41,999 nucleotides of DNA from an uncultured Flavihumibacter sp. (GCA_946481605.1 CAMLPA010000001.1:1-41999), one strand, 5' to 3'; positions 25,687 to 35,523 are shown, numbered from the stretch's first letter. Numbers and translations: made by a program. The notes: a model not told the origin generated them from the letters alone.

Positions 25687-28600
25687 AGATCCTGGGCATC
25701 CGCATAAAAAACCTGGCTTCACTGGAAGGGATAACCGAAATTGATTTCACGCAGGAGCCTTTATCATCCGCAGGCATATTTGCTATAACCGGCCCTACGG
25801 GTGCGGGAAAGTCCACTATCCTGGATGCACTTTGTCTTGCCCTATATAGCAAAACACCGAGATACCTGCAAGCCAAAGAATCCGGGATTGAAATAACGGA
25901 TGCCCAGGGAAGTGCTATAAGCCAGGGCGATGTGCGGGGCATATTAAGAGACGGTACCGGTGAAGGATTTGCAGAAGTGGATTTTGCAGGTGTGGATGGG
26001 CAACGCTACAGGGCTACCTGGCGGGTACGAAGAGCCAGGGATAAAGCCGAAGGAAGCTTGCAGCAATATAGCATAGGTTTAAAAAACATCGATACCAATA
26101 CGGATATTCCCGGAAGGAAAAATGAAGTGCTGGAAACCATAGAACGGCTGGTAGGCTTGAATTTTGAGCAATTTACCCGTTCCGTACTGCTCGCCCAGGG
26201 CGACTTTACTGCATTTTTAAAAGCAGCCAAAGAGGAAAAATCATCTCTTTTGGAAAAGCTTACGGGAACCCGTATTTATTCCGAAATATCCAGGCAGATA
26301 TTTGCTAATTACAGCAAAGAAAAGCGCGTGCTGGAAGATCTTAACCTGCAACGGGAAGGCATCGACACATTGACACCGGAAGAACTGGAAGCGCTGGAGC
26401 GGCAGAAAACAACTATGGAACAAAGCATAGCCATACAAGAAAAAGAAGCAACACTTTTAAATAAGGAAATGGACTGGCATGCCCAGCTTACACTATTACA
26501 AACCGGCCTCGGCGCAGCGAAAAGTGCACATGAGCAGGCCATTGAAGCCAGGGAAAATGCCGCAGACCGTGAGCAGGAATTAAAGCAGGTGGAACAAGTG
26601 CAGCCTACCCGTACCTGGGTGGATGGACAACAAGTAGCTGAAAAGCAAAGGGCCGAAAAGATAGCTACACTGCAACAATTACAAACAACCCTTGAAGGCC
26701 TGCAACAGCAGCAGGAAATATCAGATAAGCAACTTCAAACTGCCAACGAAGCCACCGCTGCTGCTATTCAACAACAGGAGGAAGTCATACCTTTCTTAGA
26801 AGAAGCAAAGGCATTGGATGTACAGATCAAAGAAAAAGCACTACAGGTAACTCAAGCAGCAACAGAGGTAAAAACGGTTCAAGAAACCCAGCAGCAACTG
26901 GAGCAACAATTACAGGAACAGCAACAGCAATCCGAACAGTTACTGGCTTCCATTACACAATTACAACAATGGAAGAAAGAAAATAGTGCAAGGCAACCCA
27001 TTGCTGAAAACCAGGGCCTCATCAGCGCAAAGCTGGATGATGCACAGGCGCTGCTGGATGCTGAAAAATTATCGTTACCCGAGTTGGAACGTACACAAAC
27101 AGCTATAGCCAAAGCGAAACAGGCAAAAGCTGACCTGGAAGCAACATCAGGAATTATTGTACAACAATTACAGGCAGAAAAGGAATTACATACCATGGCT
27201 TTGCAGACGTTGGCGGACATACCTGTTGCAACTGCAGAAAAAGAAAAGGCGTCTATAGACTCCCGCATCGAGGACCTGGTTGCGGCAGAAGTGCACTGGA
27301 AAATAGTAGCCCACAGCAAGGCAGACCTTAATATAATAAAACAAAAACTGGCGGAGCATAAAAGCGAATTAAACAATAAAACACCATTACTGGCACAGGC
27401 CTCGGCGCAATTGGTGATTGCTGCCGCAGAGCGGGACGCATCGCTCCGCATGTTGGATAAAGCACGGCTGGCCGCTGCGGAAAATGTGGCATCCCTGCGC
27501 TCACAGTTAGTACCCGAAGAACCTTGCCCCGTTTGCGGCAGCGCAGCACATCCGTATGTTACCGAACAGCCCCAATTGAATCATGTGCTGGCGGAGCTGG
27601 AAGCAGCACACCAGCATCATGATAATGCTTATGCCACCTGCCTGCAAACAGAAAGCAGTTTGCGGGAGACCATCAACCGGTTAAGAGAAACTATTGCCCG
27701 GCAGGAGCAGGAAACAACTACAAAAGAAACGGCATTGGCAGCGCATTATAAAACCTGGGAAGGCTTTACCATTTATCCGCATGCTGCTGAAATACCCGAT
27801 GAGCAAAAAGCAACCTGGATGGCACAGCAATTACAGGACGCAAGGGCGCAACAAAAAAAGCTGCAACAGCAAATACAGTTATACGCTGCAAAAAAACAGG
27901 AACTGGATGCACTACAGCAAAAAATAAATGAACTGGAACGGCAGCAACATGAAAACAGCAATGCCGTAAAAGATACCAACTGGCGCCTGCAATCCCTGCA
28001 GGACCAAGCGGCGCAATACCAGAAAGAGCAACAGAACCACCACCAGGCATTGGCCACCATAGAGCAAAGCTTATCGGCTTACTTTACCGCACCAGGCTGG
28101 TTTACGCATTGGAAAAATGATGCTGCGGCTTTCGGGCAACGCATCAATGAATTTGCCGAACAATGGAAAGCCACTGTTCAAAAGCTGGAAGAGGATTCCC
28201 GGCAGCACAGCGTATTAACGGCAACACTCGAAGCCATAAATAATCAACTGCAAAACGCTTCAGTGGAAGTACAAAAGAAGCAAACCGCACTCAGGGCTGT
28301 GAAGGAACAACAGGAAACCCTTACACAAAAGCGCCAGGCTATCTTTAACGGCGAGGCTGCCGCCATTATAGAACAGCGTTTAAAACAAGCCGTAACAGCA
28401 GCACAGCAGGCGGTGGACAAAATAAAGGCCGACAGGGAGCTGTTGCAAACCAACCTTACCCGTACAGCCACACAAAAGGAGCAGGCTGAAAAAGATATAC
28501 GGTTGTTGCAGCAACAATCCGAAATCTTCCATCAAAAAATACAGGACTGGCTTACTGCATTCAATAGCCGCAATACCCCGGTAGTAGACGAAGAGCGGTT

Positions 28601-29417
28601 ATTACAATTGCTGGCATATAGCAGCGACTGGATAGAAACAGAACGTACCGCATTAAGAACGATAGCCGATGCCATTACACAGGCACAATCCGTATTGCAG
28701 GAACGTACCACGCAACTCCAGCAGTATGAACAGCAACGACTTTCGGAGCGAAGTGCCGAAGCGCTAAACGAATTACTAAGCACCGTAAAAACAAACTTGC
28801 AGCAACAGGTGCAGCAAAAAATCGAGATCGGGTTCCAGCTGCAGCAGGACCTGGCCAACAAGCAAAAGATCGGCGACCTGCTGGGCATTATAGAAGCTCA
28901 AGGGCTGGTTACAGAAAACTGGGCAAAGCTCAACGATATCATTGGCTCGGCAGATGGCAAAAAGTTCCGGCTCATAGCGCAGGAATATACTCTGGATGTA
29001 CTGCTCAGCTATGCCAATGTGCACCTATGCATGCTTAGCAACCGCTACCTGCTGCAGCGCATACCCAACACCTTGGGCCTGCAGGTGATAGACCAGGATA
29101 TGGGCAATGAAGTGCGTACCGTGTTTTCCCTCTCCGGTGGAGAATCTTTCCTGGCATCGCTGGCGCTGGCTTTGGGGCTGGCCTCGCTATCCAGCAGCCG
29201 CATGCAGGTGGAGTCTTTGTTTATTGATGAAGGCTTTGGCTCGCTCGACCCTGCTACGCTGAATATTGCGATGGATGCGCTGGAACGCCTGCATAACCAG
29301 GGGCGTAAGGTAGGAGTGATCTCACATGTGCAGGAAATGACGGAGCGGATACCGGTGCAGATTAAGGTGAGTAAGCAGCAGAGTGGGAGGAGTAAGGTGG
29401 AAGTTTTGAGTATTTAA
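25683..29417 (+). CDS. sbcC: Exonuclease SbcCD, ATPase subunit SbcC
   Basis: This 1244-aa SMC/Rad50-type ATPase partners SbcD. Walker A is GPTGAGKST (about residues 37-45), and Q-loop-region sequence VLLAQGDFTAFLKA is near 165. Two long glutamine-rich coiled-coil arms flank a zinc hook CPVCG (about 614-618). The C-terminal half-site has the signature FSLSGGESFLASLALALGLA (about 1149), Walker B SLFIDEGFGSLD (about 1178) and the H-loop ISHVQEM (about 1217). It is somewhat longer than common SbcC proteins (about 1000-1100 aa), from extra coiled coil. The next gene begins 22 nt after its stop. Confidence 0.95.
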   Translation: MKILGIRIKNLASLEGITEIDFTQEPLSSAGIFAITGPTGAGKSTILDALCLALYSKTPRYLQAKESGIEITDAQGSAISQGDVRGILRDGTGEGFAEVDFAGVDGQRYRATWRVRRARDKAEGSLQQYSIGLKNIDTNTDIPGRKNEVLETIERLVGLNFEQFTRSVLLAQGDFTAFLKAAKEEKSSLLEKLTGTRIYSEISRQIFANYSKEKRVLEDLNLQREGIDTLTPEELEALERQKTTMEQSIAIQEKEATLLNKEMDWHAQLTLLQTGLGAAKSAHEQAIEARENAADREQELKQVEQVQPTRTWVDGQQVAEKQRAEKIATLQQLQTTLEGLQQQQEISDKQLQTANEATAAAIQQQEEVIPFLEEAKALDVQIKEKALQVTQAATEVKTVQETQQQLEQQLQEQQQQSEQLLASITQLQQWKKENSARQPIAENQGLISAKLDDAQALLDAEKLSLPELERTQTAIAKAKQAKADLEATSGIIVQQLQAEKELHTMALQTLADIPVATAEKEKASIDSRIEDLVAAEVHWKIVAHSKADLNIIKQKLAEHKSELNNKTPLLAQASAQLVIAAAERDASLRMLDKARLAAAENVASLRSQLVPEEPCPVCGSAAHPYVTEQPQLNHVLAELEAAHQHHDNAYATCLQTESSLRETINRLRETIARQEQETTTKETALAAHYKTWEGFTIYPHAAEIPDEQKATWMAQQLQDARAQQKKLQQQIQLYAAKKQELDALQQKINELERQQHENSNAVKDTNWRLQSLQDQAAQYQKEQQNHHQALATIEQSLSAYFTAPGWFTHWKNDAAAFGQRINEFAEQWKATVQKLEEDSRQHSVLTATLEAINNQLQNASVEVQKKQTALRAVKEQQETLTQKRQAIFNGEAAAIIEQRLKQAVTAAQQAVDKIKADRELLQTNLTRTATQKEQAEKDIRLLQQQSEIFHQKIQDWLTAFNSRNTPVVDEERLLQLLAYSSDWIETERTALRTIADAITQAQSVLQERTTQLQQYEQQRLSERSAEALNELLSTVKTNLQQQVQQKIEIGFQLQQDLANKQKIGDLLGIIEAQGLVTENWAKLNDIIGSADGKKFRLIAQEYTLDVLLSYANVHLCMLSNRYLLQRIPNTLGLQVIDQDMGNEVRTVFSLSGGESFLASLALALGLASLSSSRMQVESLFIDEGFGSLDPATLNIAMDALERLHNQGRKVGVISHVQEMTERIPVQIKVSKQQSGRSKVEVLSI

Positions 29418-29439
29418 TATTTCTTAAAAAGCAATTGCA

Positions 29440-30486
29440 ATGAAGATAAAATTTTTACCAGCGTTTAATGGGGATTGTATCCTGCTTTCATTTGAACATG
29501 ACAGCAATAAAAAAAATATTTTAATAGATGGAGGAGTTCCCAGAACCTATGTACGTCAATTAAAACCTGAATTAGAAAAAATCGTCCAAAATGGCGAAAA
29601 CATTGATTTGCTTATTGTAACCCACATAGACGACGATCATATTGGCGGTATAAAAGAGTTGTATCAGGATACAAAATTAAATAAGGATTTTATTAAAGAG
29701 GTATGGTTTAATTCAGGTGATTTACTATCAGATTATTTCAATACAGAAAGAGACGCAAGCCGGGCTGTAGAAATTATTAAAGATAATCAGACGGTTATGA
29801 GTGTGGGACAGGGTGTTACTTTAGAAAAAGCTTTAAAGGAGGAAAAAGGCAACTGGATTCAAAACTTAATTAGAGTTTCTGATAGTAAAATAGATTTTTT
29901 TGGGCTTTCTATAACTGTTTTATCCCCAAATGAAGAAGGTCTGCAGAAACTTCATAAACATTGGGAAACTGAGGTGGATAAAAAAACTAAAATGTCGGAA
30001 GAACATGATGATTTTAATATCTCCATTTCTGAATTAGTAAAACGTAAGTTTAATGAGGATAAGGCCATTCCGAACGGAAGCTCTATAGCACTTTTGGTAG
30101 AGAAAGATAATAAATCAGTCCTTCTACTAGGAGATGCTCACCCAAGTGTAATTGCTGAATCTCTAGAAAGATCAGGGCTGGCGTCTGATGAAAACAAACT
30201 GAAAGTGGATTTAGTAAAGGTTTCTCATCATGCCAGTAAAGGAAACACAAACCCTAAACTTTTGTCTTTAATTGAATGTAGCAAATTTGTTATCTCAACT
30301 GATGGTAGTAAATACGGATTACCGGATAAGGAAGCCATTGCTCACATCATAAATTCCCATCCCCACTCTACTATTTATTTCAATTATGATGAAATATCGA
30401 AAGGAATTTTCCTCCAAGAGGATAAAGACAATTATTCTTTCAGCTCCTCACTTCTTTTAGAAACAGATTATTTAATAGAATTATAG
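29440..30486 (+). CDS. ComEC/Rec2-like metallo-beta-lactamase-fold hydrolase
   Basis: This 348-aa soluble protein is a stand-alone MBL-fold hydrolase of the type related to the ComEC nuclease domain. Visible active-site motifs are FNGDCILLSF (about residues 9-18), LIDGG (about 28), THIDDDHIGG (about 61-70, the HxDxDH metal site), LLLGDAHPS (about 230, metal-bridging Asp) and KVSHHASKGNT (about 263, metal His). FVISTDGSKYGLPDKEA (about 285-301) is typical of this branch. There are no membrane segments, so it is not a DNA-uptake channel. It is 22 nt after sbcC and 3 nt before the protease gene. I infer an effector or processing enzyme of the conflict system; the substrate (nucleic acid or nucleotide) is unknown. 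Confidence 0.85.
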   Translation: MKIKFLPAFNGDCILLSFEHDSNKKNILIDGGVPRTYVRQLKPELEKIVQNGENIDLLIVTHIDDDHIGGIKELYQDTKLNKDFIKEVWFNSGDLLSDYFNTERDASRAVEIIKDNQTVMSVGQGVTLEKALKEEKGNWIQNLIRVSDSKIDFFGLSITVLSPNEEGLQKLHKHWETEVDKKTKMSEEHDDFNISISELVKRKFNEDKAIPNGSSIALLVEKDNKSVLLLGDAHPSVIAESLERSGLASDENKLKVDLVKVSHHASKGNTNPKLLSLIECSKFVISTDGSKYGLPDKEAIAHIINSHPHSTIYFNYDEISKGIFLQEDKDNYSFSSSLLLETDYLIEL

Positions 30487-30488
30487 CT

Positions 30489-31796
30489 ATGCCAACAATA
30501 GAAGAACAACTAAGATTCTTTGCTGTAAAAGTAAATAATGGAAGTGGGTGTTTATTTCAGCCTGATTCTAAAGAGTATACTTATGTACTGACAGTAAAGC
30601 ATAATCTTGAAATTACAAATGAAGCAGGAGAAAAAGAGTTGATGCCAGTAAATGCTATTAAAATATACAGGGGAAATGTTGATGGAGAGCCATTATCCAA
30701 TATTATGGCTTGTGAATTACATGAAACGTTAGACTTAGCATTGATTGTTATTCCCTATATAGGCGATTCCGAAATGACATTGACGCATTCCTTACCCGTA
30801 AAAGATGAAGCAATATTTCTGTATGGCTATCCTAAAAGATTAATTGCAAGTGAGGATAAAAGAGAGAATATTTCTTGCTTTTGCGATATGCAAAGAGAAG
30901 ATAAGTTAGGAAGTGAAATCAGAACAGAACAGGGACAACATACTTGGGATAGAAGTACGCAACAAACAATGCTAGGCCTGTCGGGATCCGGTGTATTCGC
31001 AGATATTAACGGCACTTTAGTTTTAAAGGGGATATTCCCGGAGTTGAAAGATCCATCAGGAGCAAATAATAAATTGATTTCCTACTATATCTCTAACTTT
31101 AATTCCATTGCAGATAAGTTAGGTCGAAAACATCTTTTTCCGTCAACCCTTTTAAGTTTTCAACTATACACGAATAAAGTTTTCAGAAGAGTTAATCCAG
31201 GGTTAAAAGGAGTTTTTAATAATAATATTGAACAAGTTGCCAATGGTGTTATTTCGCCTATTGCTATTGCCGATCGAAATAAGGATAAGCTAACTCTCCC
31301 TATTTCAAAAAATTATTCAGATAATTTTTCTCAGTCAAAGCTTTGGGAAGCATGGCTAGAACTACTAACAATATTAAATATTGCAATTCCGGAAAACCAA
31401 GATTTGGAATTTTGTTGTAGCAAAGTGCCTCTATATTTCTCTGCAAATGAAAATCATATAAAAAAATTAATAAAACTATTTCTTTCTGAGAATACACTAA
31501 GAAGCCAAATAAAAAAAAATTCTCTAATAGCATTTTCAAGTAATGAAACCTCTGGGGGAAAAGAATTTTTAAGTAAAGAAGAGGTAGAAAATATTGTAGC
31601 GAAATTAGATCAGCCTGATTTTTTCAATGACAAAATGATGATTGGAAACGCTACTCAGGTTCCAGGCTTTTCGTGTATTCACATTGATCATTTTTCCACT
31701 AAGATAGATCAGTTAGATGTTGATGAACTGAGCATACCCCAAATGCTACATTTAATAAAAGAAGAAATCACAAAAATCTTGAACTATGCTTCATAA
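30489..31796 (+). CDS. Trypsin-like serine protease, putative ABC-3C effector
   Basis: This 435-aa protein is cytoplasmic (no signal peptide). The N-terminal ~200 residues show a chymotrypsin-fold protease. GSGCLF (about 18-23) is followed by the catalytic His in VLTVKHNL (H38), the Asp in TLDLALIVI (D82) and the nucleophile in GLSGSGVF (S165, matching the GDSGGP position), with FLYGYPKRL between. The C-terminal ~230 residues are a separate helical region with no known family; by analogy it would dock to the ABC/middle-component complex. The gene overlaps the next by 11 bp. Proteases are known effector types in multi-component ATPase conflict systems, so an infection-triggered cleavage role is likely but inferred. 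Confidence 0.75.
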   Translation: MPTIEEQLRFFAVKVNNGSGCLFQPDSKEYTYVLTVKHNLEITNEAGEKELMPVNAIKIYRGNVDGEPLSNIMACELHETLDLALIVIPYIGDSEMTLTHSLPVKDEAIFLYGYPKRLIASEDKRENISCFCDMQREDKLGSEIRTEQGQHTWDRSTQQTMLGLSGSGVFADINGTLVLKGIFPELKDPSGANNKLISYYISNFNSIADKLGRKHLFPSTLLSFQLYTNKVFRRVNPGLKGVFNNNIEQVANGVISPIAIADRNKDKLTLPISKNYSDNFSQSKLWEAWLELLTILNIAIPENQDLEFCCSKVPLYFSANENHIKKLIKLFLSENTLRSQIKKNSLIAFSSNETSGGKEFLSKEEVENIVAKLDQPDFFNDKMMIGNATQVPGFSCIHIDHFSTKIDQLDVDELSIPQMLHLIKEEITKILNYAS

Positions 31797-32352
31797 AAAT
31801 GAATTACCCCAAAATCTACTTCCGACTGATAAAAATGAATACCTGTACACGCAGCTTGAGTACTGGACTTATGAAGTAGATTCCAAGACTCCCTATTCTT
31901 GTCATTTATTTACTATTGTGTGTAACGATAATGCGGCACTTAGCGACTGTTGGGAAGATATCACAGAAAGCATTGCAATAAACTTTCAAATAAACCTCGA
32001 AAAGGAAATAGAGCGATGGAATATTTACCTTTTATTTCTGCTTGAAAATGAGGTGCCTAAAGAGATAAAATATAAAGTAGAGCAGGATAAATATTCTTGC
32101 AGAAAGCTGGTAGAAGATAATTTGAAAACAAAGGAGTTTCCTGAAGTTTATGTCAGACAATTAATTCAAGATAAAATCTTCTCAGTTCGTGATATAGATA
32201 ATAGGCAAAGTGCGTCCACTTCAAATGAAAAAAATGTAGAGGCAATAATTAGATCTGCTGACGATAAGATATTACCTGCTTTAGAAGGCTTTAAAAGTAA
32301 TAAGCAGATAGGTGTATTTTATTCAAAATTTAAAGACACTAACAATGGATAA
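31786..32352 (+). CDS. Putative ABC-three-component (ABC-3C) middle component, type 1-like
   Basis: This 188-aa protein resembles the small middle components encoded just before the ATPase in ABC-three-component conflict systems. Supporting features are SIAINFQINLEKEIERWNIY (about residues 65-84), then LLFLLENEVPKEIKYKVEQD and YSCRKLVEDN, like the conserved core of middle component 1, which carries a 'WN.Y..F' strand and a 'K..IE.D....RK' helix. Size and position also match. In these systems the middle component is thought to couple the ATPase to the effector. The gene overlaps the protease gene by 11 bp and the ATPase gene by 8 bp. Family membership is from memory of the pattern, not a search. 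Confidence 0.65.
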   Translation: MLHKNELPQNLLPTDKNEYLYTQLEYWTYEVDSKTPYSCHLFTIVCNDNAALSDCWEDITESIAINFQINLEKEIERWNIYLLFLLENEVPKEIKYKVEQDKYSCRKLVEDNLKTKEFPEVYVRQLIQDKIFSVRDIDNRQSASTSNEKNVEAIIRSADDKILPALEGFKSNKQIGVFYSKFKDTNNG

Positions 32353-35300
32353 TAATAATATTAAATTAAGCAGAATAGAATTGGAAGCGTTTAGAGGATA
32401 CAGAGATAAAGTAAGCTTTGATTTTAGATTGCCTGAGAAACAAATAGCGAATATAATTGCGATATACGCACCAAACGGCTTTGGTAAAACTTCTTTCTTT
32501 GATGGTGTTGAATGGAGTACGAAAGGAAGTATCGAACGCTTTGATGAGAATACAAAAATAAAGAACGCAGCAAAAGAATTTGGAGGCTCCATTCTGAAAA
32601 ATAGAGAATCGGAGTTGCCATATGGAACAGTAAGCCTATTTGATAGTAATGATCTTTATTTTTCCCGTCAAACATCAACAAGCGAAAATTGGGATTTGCT
32701 TGCTGGGAGGATTGACAGAACAAGTACTTCGCCATTAAAAAACATAGCGGAATACAAAGATTTTAAAAAGATAGAAATTCTCCCCCAGTCAAGAATCGAT
32801 TCTTTTTTGAGTTCTAATACACCTGAAGAAAAGTACCAAGCTTTATTAGATTTCTGGGGTGGAAATGATGAGTCGGATTATTTTGTTGGCGTTTCAAAAT
32901 TTCATGAAGAGAATGATAAGGAAAAAGAAAAGATAAGGGACGAAATCAATGGTCTTGCGGATAAAATAGCAAAATTAACAACTTCAGAAAGCAAGATTGA
33001 CTTCTTTAATAGTTTAGCAAAAGAGATCAACGGTAGCAAAAATATCAACTCTCTAATCCCCGAATTTGCTGAGCAAATCTCGGATGCGGAATTTGAAACT
33101 ATAATCAGGACAATAAATGTCAATGCAGCTTCAGTTTCATCGAAGTTGCAGCAAGCAGAATCAAGACAAGTCCTTTCGATTGCTTTAGAGGAAGGTTTCG
33201 CTTTGTATATCAAAAATAATGAGACGCTTTTAATTCTTACAGATGAAATCAAAGATTTACAATCTTCACTAAATAATTTTCAACAACTGCAAAACAAGCA
33301 AGTAGAACACGATGAATTGAAGGTTAAACTTCAGAAAGCAGAAGTTGATTTGGAGGAAATAAAAGTAATCTCTTCATCAAAAGAAACTTTTTCGACTATT
33401 GTTGATCAAATCGAGAAATTATTAAAGGAACAAAATACTATAGCCACAGAAAAACCTTCCCTTGTACTGCAAAAAAATACTACAGAGAATGACTTAAAAA
33501 TCAAAGCAGACAGGTTAAAAAATTTATTAGACAGTGAAATCAAATACAATGAGAATTTCGAACGTTTGGCAGATTTATTCAGTACAATAGAAGCGAACAA
33601 GAAAAGAAGTGAATTGTCTAACAACCGTTTATCACTTTCTAAAAGAATAAAAGAAACAAGAAACAGGCTAGCGTCTGCAATTAGGAACGAGATAAATACT
33701 GTTCAACGTATGCTGTCTCTTACATTGGAATCGTTTTGTAATGGAGAATATACTTATGATGCAATCAAAGAATTAGCGCCTGAAATCAAGCAAGCATTTA
33801 AGGAAGTAAATGCGTTAAAAAATACACTAAAAGAACTGCGATCAGATTATAATAAAAAGGGAAGCCTAAACGAAAATCTGCTGAAGATTATTGAGTTTGG
33901 TAGGGATTTTATAACGCAAACACAAACCAGCACATGCCCGCTTTGTAATACACCTCAGGATGATTTCGAAAAATTATTATCGCGTATTGCCAGTCAAAAG
34001 GATGATGTTTTAAATCTCAATCAGTCTTTTGACACGATTCAATCACTCCAGTTAGACATTTCGAAAAGAACAAATAGCCTGGATGAAAAATATGAATCGT
34101 TGTTAAAAAAACTGAGGCAAACAGTCTCCGAATTGACAGATAAGCTAACTGCTATCAATTTAAAAATATTGAGAACTGAAGCTTTGATCAATTATTATTC
34201 AGGTGTTGAAATGGTAGTTGAATCTGAAAATAAAAGGCTTAGTGATCAATACAATACTATTGAATCAGAAAATGGACTCTTGAAGTTGCAGCTGGAAGAT
34301 TCAGACAGTTTAAAGGAAAGTATATCCCGGTCCATTACGGAAACTGAAAAAAAGCTTGAGGGTTTAAAAGGAAAAATAACCGGCAGCGATCATCGTGCTG
34401 AAGAAATTGTGGCAGAAATTGGCTTAATACGCCAAGATTCGCAATACATTAAAGTTAGTTCATTCTTGGAGAAGAAAGCAATTCAACAGTCTGAGTATTT
34501 AGAATCAGGATTAGATAAACTGATACGTGACACAGATGAAAGTGCCCAAAATCTTAGAAGACAAATTGCTTTGTTACAAAGCCAAATAGATAATTTAACT
34601 GAAAGTATTGCCGGAAAAAATAAAGATGATATACAAAAGAACTTAACAGAGAAAACAAATACACTAAATGAGATTGAAGGAAAGATAGCTCAATATAAGA
34701 GTCAGTATAAATCTATTACCGAAAGGGATGATCTTACAATTGAGATTATCAGGGCAAATTCATCAGACAATAGAAATATTAATCTGGACTTAAAAAACCT
34801 TGACGTAAAACTTCGGGAGCTACAAGCTAACATTCAGGTCATGCAGCAAAACATAGAGCTTAATAAGCTTAAAAACGAACGTGAAGAGAAGCAAAAGCAA
34901 TTGAAAGCATTAGAAGAATCTGCCGAAAAGTTGGGAGCGTTAAAAAAAGAATTATCTGATTTCCTTACACAAAAAATCAATTCAGTATTAAACCAGGAAA
35001 TAATCAATGATATTTATAAGAAAATTGACCCACACCCTGATTTCAAAACCATAAAACTTGTACCACAGTTTGATGGAATAAAACCGAGGTTATTTATTAA
35101 AGCAGTGAATGAAGAAAGCAAAGATGAAATTGATCCTATTCTTTATCTAAGTTCCGCACAGGTAAACATTCTTTCTCTTAGTATCTTCTTGGCAAAGGCG
35201 CTTCAGAACAAAGATGTAATGGTCAATACGATATTTATGGACGATCCGATCCAGTATCTAGATTCAATTAATGTATTGTCTTTTATTGACCTTCTGCGCA

Positions 35301-35452
35301 GTATTACCTCCGATAAGCAGTTAGATAGACAAGTAGTTATTTCAACACATGATGAAAACTTTTTCAACCTGTTAAAAAAGAAGTTTGACCCAGTATATTA
35401 CAATGCAAAGTTTATAGAGTTCGAATCTTATGGTAAATTGAAAGTAAGTTAA
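32345..35452 (+). CDS. SMC-like ABC ATPase of an ABC-3C conflict system
   Basis: The start chosen is ATG 32345, which overlaps the middle-component gene by 8 bp and gives 1035 aa; a longer start at 32312 adds 11 residues inside the upstream gene. Walker A is APNGFGKTS (about residues 42-50), followed by FFDGVEW, as in RecF/SMC-like ATPases of conflict systems. Long coiled coils surround a zinc-hook-like CPLCNTPQ (about 531). The C-terminal half has the signature YLSSAQVNILSLSIFLAKAL (about 935), where LSSAQ replaces the classic LSGGQ, Walker B NTIFMDDPIQYLD (about 960-972) and the H-loop STHDENF (about 1000). It is a different branch from SbcC encoded upstream and is much more AT-rich. The likely role is sensing DNA or nucleoprotein and switching on the effector. 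Confidence 0.85.
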   Translation: MDNNNIKLSRIELEAFRGYRDKVSFDFRLPEKQIANIIAIYAPNGFGKTSFFDGVEWSTKGSIERFDENTKIKNAAKEFGGSILKNRESELPYGTVSLFDSNDLYFSRQTSTSENWDLLAGRIDRTSTSPLKNIAEYKDFKKIEILPQSRIDSFLSSNTPEEKYQALLDFWGGNDESDYFVGVSKFHEENDKEKEKIRDEINGLADKIAKLTTSESKIDFFNSLAKEINGSKNINSLIPEFAEQISDAEFETIIRTINVNAASVSSKLQQAESRQVLSIALEEGFALYIKNNETLLILTDEIKDLQSSLNNFQQLQNKQVEHDELKVKLQKAEVDLEEIKVISSSKETFSTIVDQIEKLLKEQNTIATEKPSLVLQKNTTENDLKIKADRLKNLLDSEIKYNENFERLADLFSTIEANKKRSELSNNRLSLSKRIKETRNRLASAIRNEINTVQRMLSLTLESFCNGEYTYDAIKELAPEIKQAFKEVNALKNTLKELRSDYNKKGSLNENLLKIIEFGRDFITQTQTSTCPLCNTPQDDFEKLLSRIASQKDDVLNLNQSFDTIQSLQLDISKRTNSLDEKYESLLKKLRQTVSELTDKLTAINLKILRTEALINYYSGVEMVVESENKRLSDQYNTIESENGLLKLQLEDSDSLKESISRSITETEKKLEGLKGKITGSDHRAEEIVAEIGLIRQDSQYIKVSSFLEKKAIQQSEYLESGLDKLIRDTDESAQNLRRQIALLQSQIDNLTESIAGKNKDDIQKNLTEKTNTLNEIEGKIAQYKSQYKSITERDDLTIEIIRANSSDNRNINLDLKNLDVKLRELQANIQVMQQNIELNKLKNEREEKQKQLKALEESAEKLGALKKELSDFLTQKINSVLNQEIINDIYKKIDPHPDFKTIKLVPQFDGIKPRLFIKAVNEESKDEIDPILYLSSAQVNILSLSIFLAKALQNKDVMVNTIFMDDPIQYLDSINVLSFIDLLRSITSDKQLDRQVVISTHDENFFNLLKKKFDPVYYNAKFIEFESYGKLKVS

Positions 35453-35493
35453 TGTATGTCGAAGTCTCTTCTAATTTTCACCCTTAATTTTTG

Positions 35494-35501
35494 TAATTTT
35501 G
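35494..35501 (+). promoter_or_regulatory. TAnnTTTG -7 box of the toxin-antitoxin pair
   Basis: TAATTTTG is an exact match to the Bacteroidota -7 consensus, 23 bases before the ATG of the small upstream gene. I see no convincing -33 element at the usual distance. The decayed duplicate near 305 has lost this box, which supports its being functional sequence here. Confidence 0.4.
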
Positions 35502-35523
35502 GAAAGTTACCAACAAGTTGAAA

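Noticed and set aside
26879..27451. 190-codon minus-strand frame, Ser/Cys/Ala-rich, inside sbcC
   Set aside because: It is an antisense shadow of the glutamine-rich coiled coil (CAG/GCA repeats read backwards). Similar shadows elsewhere in sbcC and the giants were dropped for the same reason.
29440..30486. Competence protein ComEC (DNA-uptake channel)
   Set aside because: Only the hydrolase domain is present; there are no membrane segments and no competence neighbours.
32312..32344. Upstream ATG for the ABC ATPase
   Set aside because: It would add 11 residues unrelated to the family and deepen the overlap with the middle-component gene; ATG 32345 gives the usual short lead before the first strand.
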